Shown: positions 35,368 to 43,920 of the stretch, piece after piece
Layout of the letters: the number at the start of each line of letters is the position of its first letter
Position numbering within the stretch: position 1 is the stretch's first letter
Assembly (NCBI GenBank): GCA_963791545.1
Contig: CAWBSR010000015.1
Location: forward strand, 806,001-870,000
Direction: 5' to 3'
Origin: JALYXV01 sp963791545
GTDB taxonomy: Bacteria; Actinomycetota; Acidimicrobiia; Acidimicrobiales; Palsa-688
Length of the DNA: 64,000 nt
The notes under the pieces: model-generated
Told to the model about the DNA's origin: nothing
Seen by the model: only the letters and a program-made list of their open reading frames with translations
Database searches by the model: none
Program-made: the position numbers and the translations under genes

Positions 35368-35540
35368 GTCGGCCCGGCCCTGCCCCGATGTACTGCAGGC
35401 GGCGCCCGGCGCCATCGGGAATACAGGGGCGGATTTGTGCCGAACGGGAAAGTCCCAGGCTATTCCCAGGCCACTCCCAGGAACGGGAGGCAGCCTTTGA
35501 TGGCTCGGCCCTTCCGGGCCTCAAGCAGAACGGAGTACTC

Positions 35541-35912
35541 ATGAATGCTCTTCGCAAAGGCGTTATGGGAGCGGCCATCATCGCCGCCTCGTTGGCAGGT
35601 GGCGTGATCGGAGCCTCGCTGGTCGGAAGCGCCAATGCCCAGACACAACCACCAACGACGCCCGCCACCACCGCCCCAGCCGCGGGCAGCGGGTCCGCGG
35701 CGATTGGCGATAACAGCAACAGCGATCCCGCCCACGAGGCCGCGGAGAGCCCCCAGCGCGAGGCCGACGAGACGGCGGGGAAGATCGGCGGTGGCCATCA
35801 CGGGTCCAATACGGATCCTGCTCACGAGGCGGCAGAAAGCCCCGCTCGAGCCGCACAAGAGGCCGCCGACGCCGCCGGCAGGCCCACCACGCCGACGACA
35901 ACGGGCGGCTGA
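35541..35912 (+). CDS. Small exported repeat protein
   Basis: The ATG follows CGGAGTACTC and gives 123 residues. Residues 1-33 are a signal peptide (MNALRKGVMGAAIIAASLAG, cleaved near ANAQTQ). The mature part is low-complexity and contains two copies of DPAHEAAESP, each preceded by Asn/Ser-rich sequence, within a Pro/Thr-rich context. It resembles small secreted actinobacterial proteins of unknown role. Conserved His and Glu in each repeat could bind metal, but this is speculation. Confidence 0.7.
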   Translation: MNALRKGVMGAAIIAASLAGGVIGASLVGSANAQTQPPTTPATTAPAAGSGSAAIGDNSNSDPAHEAAESPQREADETAGKIGGGHHGSNTDPAHEAAESPARAAQEAADAAGRPTTPTTTGG

Positions 35913-36155
35913 GAACCCGGCGGCTCGCCCGGGACGGTCAGAGGGGGACGACATAATCGAACGACAGCGCCGGTACCGGCACCAGCGGAACCGCTGGCCC
36001 AAGGTGTGGCACCAGGCGCGCCAGAAGCAACGGCGTTCGTGGTTGGACACTGCGCAGGGGCCCAAGCGGCCAAGTCCGCCGAGGCCGCCGAGACCGCCAA
36101 ACACTGAACATCGCTTCGTTTGGCAGCTCCGACAACCGGGAATGGCGCGTTGAGT

Positions 36156-37208
36156 ATGCCGAGGCTGCGCTACGTCGACTCTTCGAGACCCGGCTTCACG
36201 CGCCGGCGCTGCGGGCGCGGGTTCGCCTACTACGACGCCGCGGGCGGACGGGTCAACGATGCAGCACTGGTCCGCATCCGGGCCCTGGCCATCCCTCCCG
36301 CTTGGGAGGATGTCTGGATCTGCCCCTGGCCCAACGGCCACATTCAGGCAACCGGGCTTGACGCCAAAAGGCGGCGCCAGTACCTCTACCACCAGGCCTG
36401 GCGGGTCATGCGGGACCGGGAGAAGTTCGAACGGATGATGATCTTCGCGGCGGCGCTGCCCGGCCTGCGCTCGCTCGTGGCCGAACACCTGGCGTCCGGG
36501 GACCTGGGCCGGGAGCAGGTCCTGGCCTGTGCCGCCCATCTCCTCGATATCGGCTTTTTCCGCATCGGCAGCGAGGGCTATGCCGAGGAAAACCAGACCT
36601 ACGGCCTGGCCACCATGCTGAAGCGCCACGTGACCATCGACGGTGACTCCGTCACCTTCGACTATCCCGCCAAGGGCTCCAAAAGGCGGGTCCAATCGGT
36701 CGTCGACGCCTCAAGCAGCGTCATCCTTTCGGAACTGAAACAGCGCCGGGGCGGCGGCGCCAAACTACTCGCCTACCGGGCCACCGGCCCGCGAGGCGCC
36801 ACCCGCTGGGTCGGCGTGACATCCGACGACATCAACGCCTACCTGCGGGCGGGAACCGGTGTCCCCTGTTCCGCCAAGGACTTCCGGACCTGGAACGCAA
36901 CCGTCCTGGCGGCGGTGGCCCTGGCGGTCGGCACCCCGCCCCTCAGCGCGACCGCCCGGAAACGTCGCCTGGTCCACGCCATCGGTGAGGTGGCCCGCTA
37001 TTTGGGCAACACGCCGGCGGTGGCCCGGGCATCGTACGTCGATCACCGCATCGTCGATCTGTACCTGGCCGGCGAAACGATCTCCGTGCCGTCCAGCGCA
37101 TTCGGTGACCCCGGCTGCGACGGTGGACTGTGTATCCAAGGCGCGATCGAAGAAGCGGTGATCGCCTTACTCGAAGGCCGTGGAGACCCGAAGGCACTGG
37201 CGGCCTGA
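36156..37208 (+). CDS. DNA topoisomerase IB
   Basis: The ATG at 36156 (MPRLRYVDSS) gives 350 residues, normal for bacterial TopIB. The N-terminal domain contains GFAYYDAAGG, IRALAIPPAWEDVWICPWPN and GHIQATGLDAKRRRQYLYH, which are signature blocks. The catalytic domain shows the active-site Arg in FFRIGSEGYAEENQTYGLAT, Lys in the KGSKRRV region, Arg in KDFRTWNATVLAA and nucleophilic Tyr in ARASYVDHRIVDLY. It relaxes supercoils by single-strand cleavage. It seems to be monocistronic. Confidence 0.93.
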   Translation: MPRLRYVDSSRPGFTRRRCGRGFAYYDAAGGRVNDAALVRIRALAIPPAWEDVWICPWPNGHIQATGLDAKRRRQYLYHQAWRVMRDREKFERMMIFAAALPGLRSLVAEHLASGDLGREQVLACAAHLLDIGFFRIGSEGYAEENQTYGLATMLKRHVTIDGDSVTFDYPAKGSKRRVQSVVDASSSVILSELKQRRGGGAKLLAYRATGPRGATRWVGVTSDDINAYLRAGTGVPCSAKDFRTWNATVLAAVALAVGTPPLSATARKRRLVHAIGEVARYLGNTPAVARASYVDHRIVDLYLAGETISVPSSAFGDPGCDGGLCIQGAIEEAVIALLEGRGDPKALAA

Positions 37209-37245
37209 CCGTCGCAATCACAGTTGAGAGGCCCGAAGGTCGCGC

Positions 37246-37656
37246 GTGAGGAAGACTGTCGGCATGGTCGATCGCAACGTGCTGGGCGGTGATCTCGAGC
37301 CGTGCGGCACAGATCCCGTCACCGGCTTCTATCGGGACGGATGTTGCAAGACGGGCCCCGAGGACCGGGGGAGTCACACCATCTGCGCGGTCGTGACCGC
37401 CGAGTTCCTGGAGCACCAGAGGGGGATCGGCAACGACCTCAGCACCCCGATGCCGGAGTACGGGTTTCCCGGCCTGACCCCGGGCGACCGCTGGTGCGTG
37501 ACGGCGGCCAACTGGTTGCGGGCCCACCTCGACGGCGCCGCCGCCCACACGGTGTTGGCGTCGACCCATGAGCGGGCGCTGGAGATCGTCCCTCTGAGCG
37601 CCCTCCGCGAGCACGCCGTCGACATCCCGTCCACGCCGGCCGGCTGGGAGGCGTGA
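37246..37656 (+). CDS. DUF2237 family protein
   Basis: The GTG at 37246 gives 136 residues; ATG 37264 (MVDRNVLGG) is an alternative. Family blocks are clear: NVLGGDLEPCGTDPVTGFYR, DGCCKTG, HTICAVVTAEFLEHQ and STPMPEYGFPGLTPGDRWCV. Conserved Cys residues may bind a metal. The biochemical function of the family is not established. It is one base upstream of the first AIM24-like gene and so likely in the same operon. Confidence 0.9.
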   Translation: MRKTVGMVDRNVLGGDLEPCGTDPVTGFYRDGCCKTGPEDRGSHTICAVVTAEFLEHQRGIGNDLSTPMPEYGFPGLTPGDRWCVTAANWLRAHLDGAAAHTVLASTHERALEIVPLSALREHAVDIPSTPAGWEA

Positions 37657-37657
37657 G

Positions 37658-38614
37658 ATGACCGACACCGCCGAGCGCATCCAGTGCCGGTGGTGCCACA
37701 ACCAGAGCCAACTGTCGGCCAGGACCTGCGAGCGTTGCGGCGCCCCGCTCGACGTCCGCAACCTGGTCACCGATGCCGGTTGGCGCCAGGCCCCCAAGAT
37801 CCGGGACCTCACCGAGGTCCAGGTGGGCAACAGCCGGTACCAGCTGGACGGCACCGTGGTGCCCGTGGCCGAGGCGGAGCTGGCCGCCGGTGACTCCGCC
37901 TTCTTCGAGCACCACGCCATGCTCTGGAAGGACTTCGGGGTGCCCATGACCGTCATGCAGACCCCCGGTGGCGCCAAGCAGCGCATCCTGGCGGGGATGC
38001 CGTTCGTCCTCAGCGTGGCCCACGGTCCCGGGCGGGTGTCGTTCTCCCGGGACGCCCCCGGCGAGCTGGTGGTGCTGCCCCTGGACCCGGGCGTGGAGCT
38101 GGACGCCCGCGAGCACGCCATGTTGGTCGCCTCGGGCAACGTCACCTTTTCCTACGAGAAGGTGCAGGGGGTCAAGGCGATGCTGGCGGCCGGCACCGGG
38201 ATGTACCTCGACCGGTTCGTCGCCCAGGGGACAACCGGCTTGCTCGTCCTCCACGGGTACGGCAACGTCCTGGAACGAACCCTGAGGGAGGGCGACACGG
38301 TCCTGGTCGAGCCGGGCGGGTTCCTCTACAAGGACGCCGGCGTCTCCATGGCCATCACCACGATCTCCCTCACCCCGGAGGGCGCCAATCCCGGCGTCCA
38401 AGCCGTGAAGGGCGCCGCCACCCGGGGGTTGGCCGCCCTGAAGGCAGCCCGCCAGCTGACCAAGGGCGGCGACGGCATCGGAGGCCTGCTCTCCAGCGGC
38501 GGCCTACAGGCGGCTGCCGGCGTGTTCACCGGGTCCGGCATGACCCTGATGCGGCTCAGCGGCCCCGGCCGGGTGGGCATCCAGTCCATGTACCGGCACC
38601 ACGGGTCGGGCTGA
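37658..38614 (+). CDS. Zinc-ribbon AIM24-family protein 1
   Basis: The 318-residue protein begins with a CxxC...CxxC zinc ribbon (IQCRWCHNQSQLSARTCERC). From residue ~30 it is an AIM24/TRAIL-like double beta-barrel: WRQAPKIRDLTEVQVGNSRY, LAAGDSAFFEHHAMLWKD, VSFSRDAPGELVVLPLDPG and GDTVLVEPGGFLYKDAGVSM. AIM24 is known from mitochondria, but the role of the bacterial proteins is unclear. Residues 255-300 add a Gly-rich segment. The stop overlaps the start of a paralogue by one base. Confidence 0.88.
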   Translation: MTDTAERIQCRWCHNQSQLSARTCERCGAPLDVRNLVTDAGWRQAPKIRDLTEVQVGNSRYQLDGTVVPVAEAELAAGDSAFFEHHAMLWKDFGVPMTVMQTPGGAKQRILAGMPFVLSVAHGPGRVSFSRDAPGELVVLPLDPGVELDAREHAMLVASGNVTFSYEKVQGVKAMLAAGTGMYLDRFVAQGTTGLLVLHGYGNVLERTLREGDTVLVEPGGFLYKDAGVSMAITTISLTPEGANPGVQAVKGAATRGLAALKAARQLTKGGDGIGGLLSSGGLQAAAGVFTGSGMTLMRLSGPGRVGIQSMYRHHGSG

Positions 38615-39585
38615 TGAGCGACACCGCCTATCGCTGCCCGTACTGCCGCACCGAGTCCTCGGGTGCCGGGGCCAACTGCCCGGGTTGCGGGGCGCCCATC
38701 GACGTCCAGATCCGCACCACCAACTCCGGCTGGACGGAGCTGCCCCCCATCGCCGACATGGCCAAGATCCAGCTCGGGCGGTCGTCCTGCCAGATCGCGG
38801 GGCGGCTGGTGCCAACCGCCGAGTTCCGCCTCGCCGAGGGCGACAACGTGTACTTCCCGCACCCGAACTACCTCTGGTCGGACGGCGCCGTGAACATCGA
38901 TGCCATGTCGATGCGCCGGGCCTGGGCCCGGTTGCGGGCCGGGCTGCCGCTGGTGATGCTCCAAGCCACCGGCCCTGGCACTATCGCCTTCTCCCACGAC
39001 ACCGCCGGTGAGCTGCTGGCCGTCCCGCTGCAGCCGGGCGCCGCGGTCGACGTCCGGGAGCACACCCTGGTGGTGGCGACGGGGGGAATCGACTACGACT
39101 GGGTGGACTCGGGAATCTGGTTCACCACCTCGGGCGGCGGTGGTGGGAGTCAGGCGTCAGGCGTCAAGTTGCTCAAGATGGGCCTCGAGGTGGCCGGGAT
39201 GTTCGACGGGGAGGACTCCGGCGGCACCGAGACGGAGTGGCACTACCCGCTGGGCCGGTACCTCGACCGGTTCACCGCCGGCGACCGTCCCGGGGCGGTG
39301 TTCATCCAGGCGGGAGGCAACGCGTTCATCCGCGACCTCGCCGAGGGCGAACAGATCATGGTCAAACCGCCTTCGCTGCTGTTCAAAGATCCGTCGGTCG
39401 GGTTCCAGCTCCACGTCGAGTTTCCCGCTGCCGGGGTGAAGTTCTGGCGTTCCTGGGGCAACCGCTACCTATGGCTGCGGATGTGGGGACCGGGTCGGGT
39501 GGCGCTGCAATCGCTGTACGACCGTATGGAGGACCCGGGCACCGATTTTCGCGATGTGTCCGGCTACAGCCAACAGAGATGGTGA
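38614..39585 (+). CDS. Zinc-ribbon AIM24-family protein 2
   Basis: The 323-residue paralogue of the preceding protein starts YRCPYCRTESSGAGANCPGC, a zinc ribbon. Barrel segments include WTELPPIADMAKIQLGRSSC, LAEGDNVYFPHPNYLWSDG, IAFSHDTAGELLAVPLQPG and GEQIMVKPPSLLFKDPSVGF. An insertion around residues 170-205 holds SGGGGGSQASG and a acidic patch. The two proteins may form a hetero-oligomer. Function unknown. Confidence 0.88.
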   Translation: MSDTAYRCPYCRTESSGAGANCPGCGAPIDVQIRTTNSGWTELPPIADMAKIQLGRSSCQIAGRLVPTAEFRLAEGDNVYFPHPNYLWSDGAVNIDAMSMRRAWARLRAGLPLVMLQATGPGTIAFSHDTAGELLAVPLQPGAAVDVREHTLVVATGGIDYDWVDSGIWFTTSGGGGGSQASGVKLLKMGLEVAGMFDGEDSGGTETEWHYPLGRYLDRFTAGDRPGAVFIQAGGNAFIRDLAEGEQIMVKPPSLLFKDPSVGFQLHVEFPAAGVKFWRSWGNRYLWLRMWGPGRVALQSLYDRMEDPGTDFRDVSGYSQQRW

Positions 39586-39789
39586 ACGCCGGCGCGCGTG
39601 GGCTAGGGCAGCGGGAGCCGGTGCAGGCGGCGTCGGATGACGGCCAGGGAGCCGGCGCCGATGGCTGCCCCACCAGGAGTGGATCAGGCCCATCACCAGC
39701 ATCACCGCGACGAAGCCGCCGGCATAGGTGGCGCCTCGCAAGACCGCGATTATCCGGTGACGCCCGGGCCCCGCGACAGGGTCGCCTTT

Positions 39790-40005
39790 TCAGAAATCCC
39801 GCAGAATCGCCAGCGCGTCCTCGCCGCCGCGGATGCGCACGATGTCGGCAGTCCGGTAGCTGGCCACCCGGCGGGACCAGCAGTCGATCACGGTCCGGCC
39901 GGGTCGGGTCTGGAAAAACGTCGTGAGAGGGCCTTCCTGCTGGTAGGTGTCGGCCTCCTCGATGACCTCGGCCTCGCCGTCCTTCAACCGGATCTCGTAG
40001 CTCAT
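39790..40005 (-). CDS. Small conserved actinobacterial protein
   Basis: The ATG at 40005 gives 71 residues: MSYEIRLKDGEAEVIEEADT, YQQEGPLTTFFQTRPGRTVI and SRRVASYRTADIVRIRGGED. It looks like a small beta-rich protein found widely in actinobacteria with no assigned role. The frame stays open upstream to 40077 but that part overlaps the neighbouring gene's stop. The convergent gap 39586-39789 holds no convincing gene, only a weak minus-strand frame with one hydrophobic segment. Confidence 0.7.
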   Translation of the reverse strand: MSYEIRLKDGEAEVIEEADTYQQEGPLTTFFQTRPGRTVIDCWSRRVASYRTADIVRIRGGEDALAILRDF

Positions 40006-40069
40006 GGGGATCAGGGTACGGGGGAGCGGCTGTGAGCTTCCAGAGGTCGAACCCTGTGGATTGGGGGAG

Positions 40070-41074
40070 TTATCCACAGTGCCGCAACCAGGGCCCGTAG
40101 GCGGAGGCGAACAAGGCGGGCAGGCCTCCGGTGTGCCAGAACACAGTGCGGGTGGCGGAACCGATACGACCCTCCCGGCGGGCCCGGATCAGGCCCGCCA
40201 TGGCCTTGCCGGTGTAGACGGGATCGAGGATGACGCCCTCCAGCCGGGCCGCCAGTTCCAGCGCCTCCCGACAGGCGTCGGTTGGAGCCGCGTACCGGGC
40301 CCCGACCAAATCGTGGTCGATCTGGCAGGTTCCCGTGGGTCCGGCCAGGCCAGCCAGCGCCGCCACTTGGGCCGCCTTCTCGGGCACCTGTTGGTCCAGG
40401 TCGGGACGGGCGCCCACATCGACGCCATAGACCACCCGGTGGTCGCCGAATCCTGCCGCCAGGCCGGCGTGGGTCCCACCGGAGCCGTCGGCGACCACGA
40501 CCAGGTCGATGTCGGGGGCCTGCTGGCGGATCTCACGAGCGGCTACCAGGTAGCCCAACGCCCCGACCGCGGTCGCCCCGCCCACGGCCACGGGGTAGGG
40601 GCGGCGGCCCTCGCCCGCCAGGCGTTGGCTCTCGGCCTCGATGGCGGCCTCGATGGCGAAGTAGTCAACCTCGCCCAGCCACACCATCTCCGGTCCCAAC
40701 AGTTCATCGAGGACCACATTGCCACTGGCCGGGTCGGGCCGGTCGCCCGCCACGACCACCGTGCACCTCAGGCCGAGCCGGTTGGCGGCGGCGGCCGTCA
40801 TCCGGACATGGTTGCTCTGGTGGCCGCCGCCGGTCACGAGGGTGTCGCAGCCGCGGGCCAGGGCGTCCCCGCAGAGGTACTCGAGCTTGCGGGCCTTGTT
40901 GCCTCCTCCCGCCAGGCCGGTGGCGTCATCCCGTTTGATCAGAAGGGTGCCTGCCTCCATGCCCAGCGCCGCCCCCAGCCGGTCCAGCTGTTCGAGCGGG
41001 GTGGGCAGATGGGCCAGCTCGAGGCGAGCGAACCCGAATGGGCAGCTCCGGGTGGCGACGGTGGGCTCCACCAC
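40070..41074 (-). CDS. PLP-dependent D-cysteine desulfhydrase/ACC deaminase family enzyme
   Basis: The 334-residue protein shows the family plan: LELAHLPTPLEQLDRLGAAL, LLIKRDDATGLAGGGNKARK with the PLP-binding Lys in GGNKARK, VTGGGHQSNHVRMTAAAANR with the SNH catalytic segment, and GSGGTHAGLAAGF phosphate-binding loop. It ends with VFWHTGGLPALFA. It would cleave D-cysteine, ACC or a related amino acid to an oxoacid and ammonia. The sequence does not decide which. It is separate from the transsulfuration genes at 61565. Confidence 0.9.
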   Translation of the reverse strand: MVEPTVATRSCPFGFARLELAHLPTPLEQLDRLGAALGMEAGTLLIKRDDATGLAGGGNKARKLEYLCGDALARGCDTLVTGGGHQSNHVRMTAAAANRLGLRCTVVVAGDRPDPASGNVVLDELLGPEMVWLGEVDYFAIEAAIEAESQRLAGEGRRPYPVAVGGATAVGALGYLVAAREIRQQAPDIDLVVVADGSGGTHAGLAAGFGDHRVVYGVDVGARPDLDQQVPEKAAQVAALAGLAGPTGTCQIDHDLVGARYAAPTDACREALELAARLEGVILDPVYTGKAMAGLIRARREGRIGSATRTVFWHTGGLPALFASAYGPWLRHCG

Positions 41075-41174
41075 CCCGACGCTAGGCCGTCGAGCTGGCA
41101 GGGCAGACCCGGCGCCGGCCCAACCGCAGGGGGGAGCGGTTGAGCCGGGTAGCCGGGCGGGCCTACCGGCGCTG

Positions 41175-41199
41175 CGACTGAGAAAGGGGGACTCAGTCG
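41175..41199 (-). terminator. Stem-loop at the end of the htrA-like gene
   Basis: CGACTGAG (41175-41182) and CTCAGTCG (41192-41199) form an eight-base stem around a nine-base loop, overlapping the stop codon of the protease gene on the minus strand. There is no T run after it; it may act as an mRNA end or stability structure. Confidence 0.4.
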
Positions 41200-42533
41200 G
41201 CCGGGCCGGAGGCGAGGGTGACGGTCGCGGTGTGGCTGGCGCCCGCCGCGCTAACCCAGGTCAAGCTGACCCGGTCACCGGGATGGTGGGGGTGCAGGGC
41301 GGTCGTGAGGCCGGTCCCACCGGTGATTGCGGTGCCGTCTACCGCGGTGATGGTGTCTCCGGCCACCAGGCCCGCCTTGGCGGCCGGGGTGCCCGCCGCC
41401 ACCGAGCTGACGGTCGCCCCGTTACCGGACGAGCTGGCGGCGACGCCCACTCCGAGGAAGCCGGGGAGGCCGATGCGGATGGTGCTGCTGGCCTGACCCG
41501 CGTCGATCTGCCTGGCGATCGAGAGGGCGTGGTTGATCGGGATGGCGAAGCTGACGGTCGCCCCCCCGTTGAAGCGGCGAGCCGACGAGGCGGCGGTGTC
41601 GATGCCGATGACCTGGCCACTGTTGTTGGCCAACGGGCCCCCCGAGTCACCGGGCTGGATGGGGGCGTTGGTCTCGATCAACCCGCTAAGGGTCTCTGCG
41701 TTGGCGCCGCCCATGTCGCTGGCGGTGATCGTCTGGTCGATGGCCCGTACCGCCCCGGTCACCACCGCCGGAGCACCACCCTTGCCGCCGGCGTTGCCCA
41801 GGGCCACGACGGAGTCACCGACTCGGACGGTGCTGGAGTCTCCGAGCGGGATGGTCTTCAGCCCCGAAGCCCCCTTCAACTGGAGGACGGCGACGTCCTC
41901 GGCCTTGTCGGTGCCCACCACGGTGGCGCTGTAGGACCGGCCGGTGCTGGGGATGGTCACCGAGATGCTGGTGGCTCCATCGATCACGTGATTGTTGGTG
42001 AGCACCTCACCGGAGGCGGTCAGCACCATCCCGGTCCCCGCGGCGGCCGCGTTCTGGTAACTCAGCTGGGTGTTGATGTCGACGATCCCGGGGACGACCT
42101 TGTTGGCCACGGCGCCGGAATCGGCGGGAACCGATCCCGCCCCGTTTGACGGCGTGCTCGGGGTGTTGCCCCCCGTGGGCGCCGTTGTGGCGTTGGTGGG
42201 AGGCGCGGTGGCGGGGACGGTCGCGGGGCTAATGGCGGCGGTGGGCGTCGACGATCGCCCAAGTTGACGGCCGATGGCAATCCCGATCAGGGCCGCCACC
42301 AAGGCGGCCACGATGACAATGACGAGGCCCGCCAGGCTCTTTCTGGGAGCCTGGGGGGGCGGGGGGGGCGACGTTTGCCAACCGGGGAACGGTCCCGTCG
42401 GGCCGAAGCCGCCGAAGCCACCCCCGCCACTCGGCTGGGTCGGAGGCACCCACGAGGGACTCCACGGTGGCGCTGCGGGGGGTGTGAGCACCGATGTCGC
42501 TCCGCTGCCGGGCCCTTCGTAGATGTCGGTCAC
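41193..42533 (-). CDS. HtrA-like membrane-anchored serine protease with PDZ domain
   Basis: The 446-residue protein has a Pro/Gly-rich cytoplasmic start, one membrane helix near residues 67-88 (LAGLVIVIVAALVAALIGIA) and an extracytoplasmic trypsin-like domain. The triad is His in LTNNHVIDGA, Asp in DKAEDVAVLQL and Ser in QPGDSGGPLANN. A PDZ domain follows (GFLGVGVAAS, AAKAGLVAGDTITAVDG). It should degrade or sense misfolded exported proteins. It lies 94 bases downstream of the DUF2510 gene on the same strand. Confidence 0.93.
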   Translation of the reverse strand: MTDIYEGPGSGATSVLTPPAAPPWSPSWVPPTQPSGGGGFGGFGPTGPFPGWQTSPPPPPQAPRKSLAGLVIVIVAALVAALIGIAIGRQLGRSSTPTAAISPATVPATAPPTNATTAPTGGNTPSTPSNGAGSVPADSGAVANKVVPGIVDINTQLSYQNAAAAGTGMVLTASGEVLTNNHVIDGATSISVTIPSTGRSYSATVVGTDKAEDVAVLQLKGASGLKTIPLGDSSTVRVGDSVVALGNAGGKGGAPAVVTGAVRAIDQTITASDMGGANAETLSGLIETNAPIQPGDSGGPLANNSGQVIGIDTAASSARRFNGGATVSFAIPINHALSIARQIDAGQASSTIRIGLPGFLGVGVAASSSGNGATVSSVAAGTPAAKAGLVAGDTITAVDGTAITGGTGLTTALHPHHPGDRVSLTWVSAAGASHTATVTLASGPAD

Positions 42534-42627
42534 GATGTCGCTCCTGTAGTGGTGTCTCTCTCCAAGTGAACACCCGAATCCTCAGAGCCCGATCAGGAGC
42601 CTCTGTGGCCGCGGTGAGACTTTCGGC

Positions 42628-43716
42628 TCAGCCGTTGACGATCGAGTCGGGCAGCGCGGCCATCCGGGCGGCGAAGACCCCGGCGATCTTCTCGATGGTG
42701 TTCTGCCCGGCCACCGTGATCTGGGGGGTATCGGGCTCGGAGAAGTAAACGCCCATGAGCGCCCGCCCCCGTCGGAGGTAGACGGCCAACCGATGGTGAG
42801 GAGACGATAGGCCATCGGTGAAAGTGAAGTCATAGGCCTGCCGGGTCACCGTCGGGGTCGCCGCCCAGGAAACGTCGGGGGCCGCGTTGAACTGGGTGGC
42901 GACGGTCGCCTCACCGACCGGGCTCGGCACCGGGGTGGTCGGGCAGTTGGCGGCGGCCGACTTCAGCTCCTCGAACGCCTGCTGGGTGCCCGCCGCGTTC
43001 CGGTACAGCACCGCTTCGGTACTGAGCAGGGCGGTGGGTGTGCCGTTGAAGGCGGTCACCTGGACCCGGGCGGTCCGCAGGGCCTCACTGGGGAAGGCGG
43101 CGTTGCACAGATCGAGCGTCGGCGCACCGGCCGAGAACTGGCCGCTGTCAGAGTTCGGTTGGACGAGCACGGTCGAGTCGACGTCGGCCTGCTGTAAGAC
43201 GAGGGAGTCCAGCGCCGACGCAGATGGGTCGGTGGTCCCGGGAGGAGTGAATGCCGGGCCCGACACCGAGGGGCCGGGGCGGGGCCGGTGCCGGAAGGCC
43301 AGGTAGCCGCCCAGTGCCCCCAGCGACCCGACGACGACCATCACACCGAGCACCAGGGCCACGAAGGCGATGCCGGTCATGGGCGACTTGGGGGCCGGGG
43401 CGGGCGGCACCCGCCACTCCTCGGTGGGGGCCGAGGCGCCCCAGGGCGAATAGGCGGCGGGGGGGGACCACTCCGGGGGAGGTGGGAGCGCGGGGGCGTA
43501 GCGGGGCGGCGGCAGGGGCGGCGGCGGGGGGGCCCAGACGGCGTCGGTTCCTTCGCCACCTCCGGGAGCGGGGCCATGGGGGAAGGAACCCCCGGTCCAA
43601 CCGGCGCCGTCCCAATAGCGGTGGTGCCCGCTCGACCAAGGATCGGGATACCAGCCGGCCGGGGTCAGCGGCATAGTCGGTTGCGCAGGATGCCAACCCT
43701 GGGTTTCGTCAGTCAT
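42628..43716 (-). CDS. DUF2510 membrane protein
   Basis: The ATG at 43716 follows CTGGAGGAAATGGG and gives 362 residues; the open frame upstream is not credible. Residues ~15-45 are DUF2510 (LTPAGWYPDPWSSGHHRYWD then GAGWTG). A long Pro-rich cytoplasmic linker leads to one membrane helix (IAFVALVLGVMVVVGSLGAL, near 130-150). The external ~200 residues contain paired Cys and an AVYLRRGRALMGVYF-type core like LpqN/Mtt-style exported domains; the family is unclear. It is divergent from the MoxR operon. Confidence 0.8.
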   Translation of the reverse strand: MTDETQGWHPAQPTMPLTPAGWYPDPWSSGHHRYWDGAGWTGGSFPHGPAPGGGEGTDAVWAPPPPPLPPPRYAPALPPPPEWSPPAAYSPWGASAPTEEWRVPPAPAPKSPMTGIAFVALVLGVMVVVGSLGALGGYLAFRHRPRPGPSVSGPAFTPPGTTDPSASALDSLVLQQADVDSTVLVQPNSDSGQFSAGAPTLDLCNAAFPSEALRTARVQVTAFNGTPTALLSTEAVLYRNAAGTQQAFEELKSAAANCPTTPVPSPVGEATVATQFNAAPDVSWAATPTVTRQAYDFTFTDGLSSPHHRLAVYLRRGRALMGVYFSEPDTPQITVAGQNTIEKIAGVFAARMAALPDSIVNG

Positions 43717-43920
43717 CCCATTTCCTCCAGATCGCGTGCCAGTCTGGTCACAGGACCTAAAAACCCGCTGAAGACGCACTGAGAACCTACCCAGAGGACG
43801 GTACTTACCTGTTTCCCAGCCGGTCACCAGCTTTCCTTGAGGTTTGCTCATCACGCTGGCCTCAGGCGCCGCGGCCCGGCCGTACCGCCCCTTTTCCCAC
43901 CCTGACGCAGAGGAGAACCG

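Noticed and set aside
39469..39741. Minus-strand frame with one hydrophobic segment (GGFVAVMLVMGLIHSWWG)
   Set aside because: It overlaps the end of an AIM24 gene and lacks other support; too weak to call.
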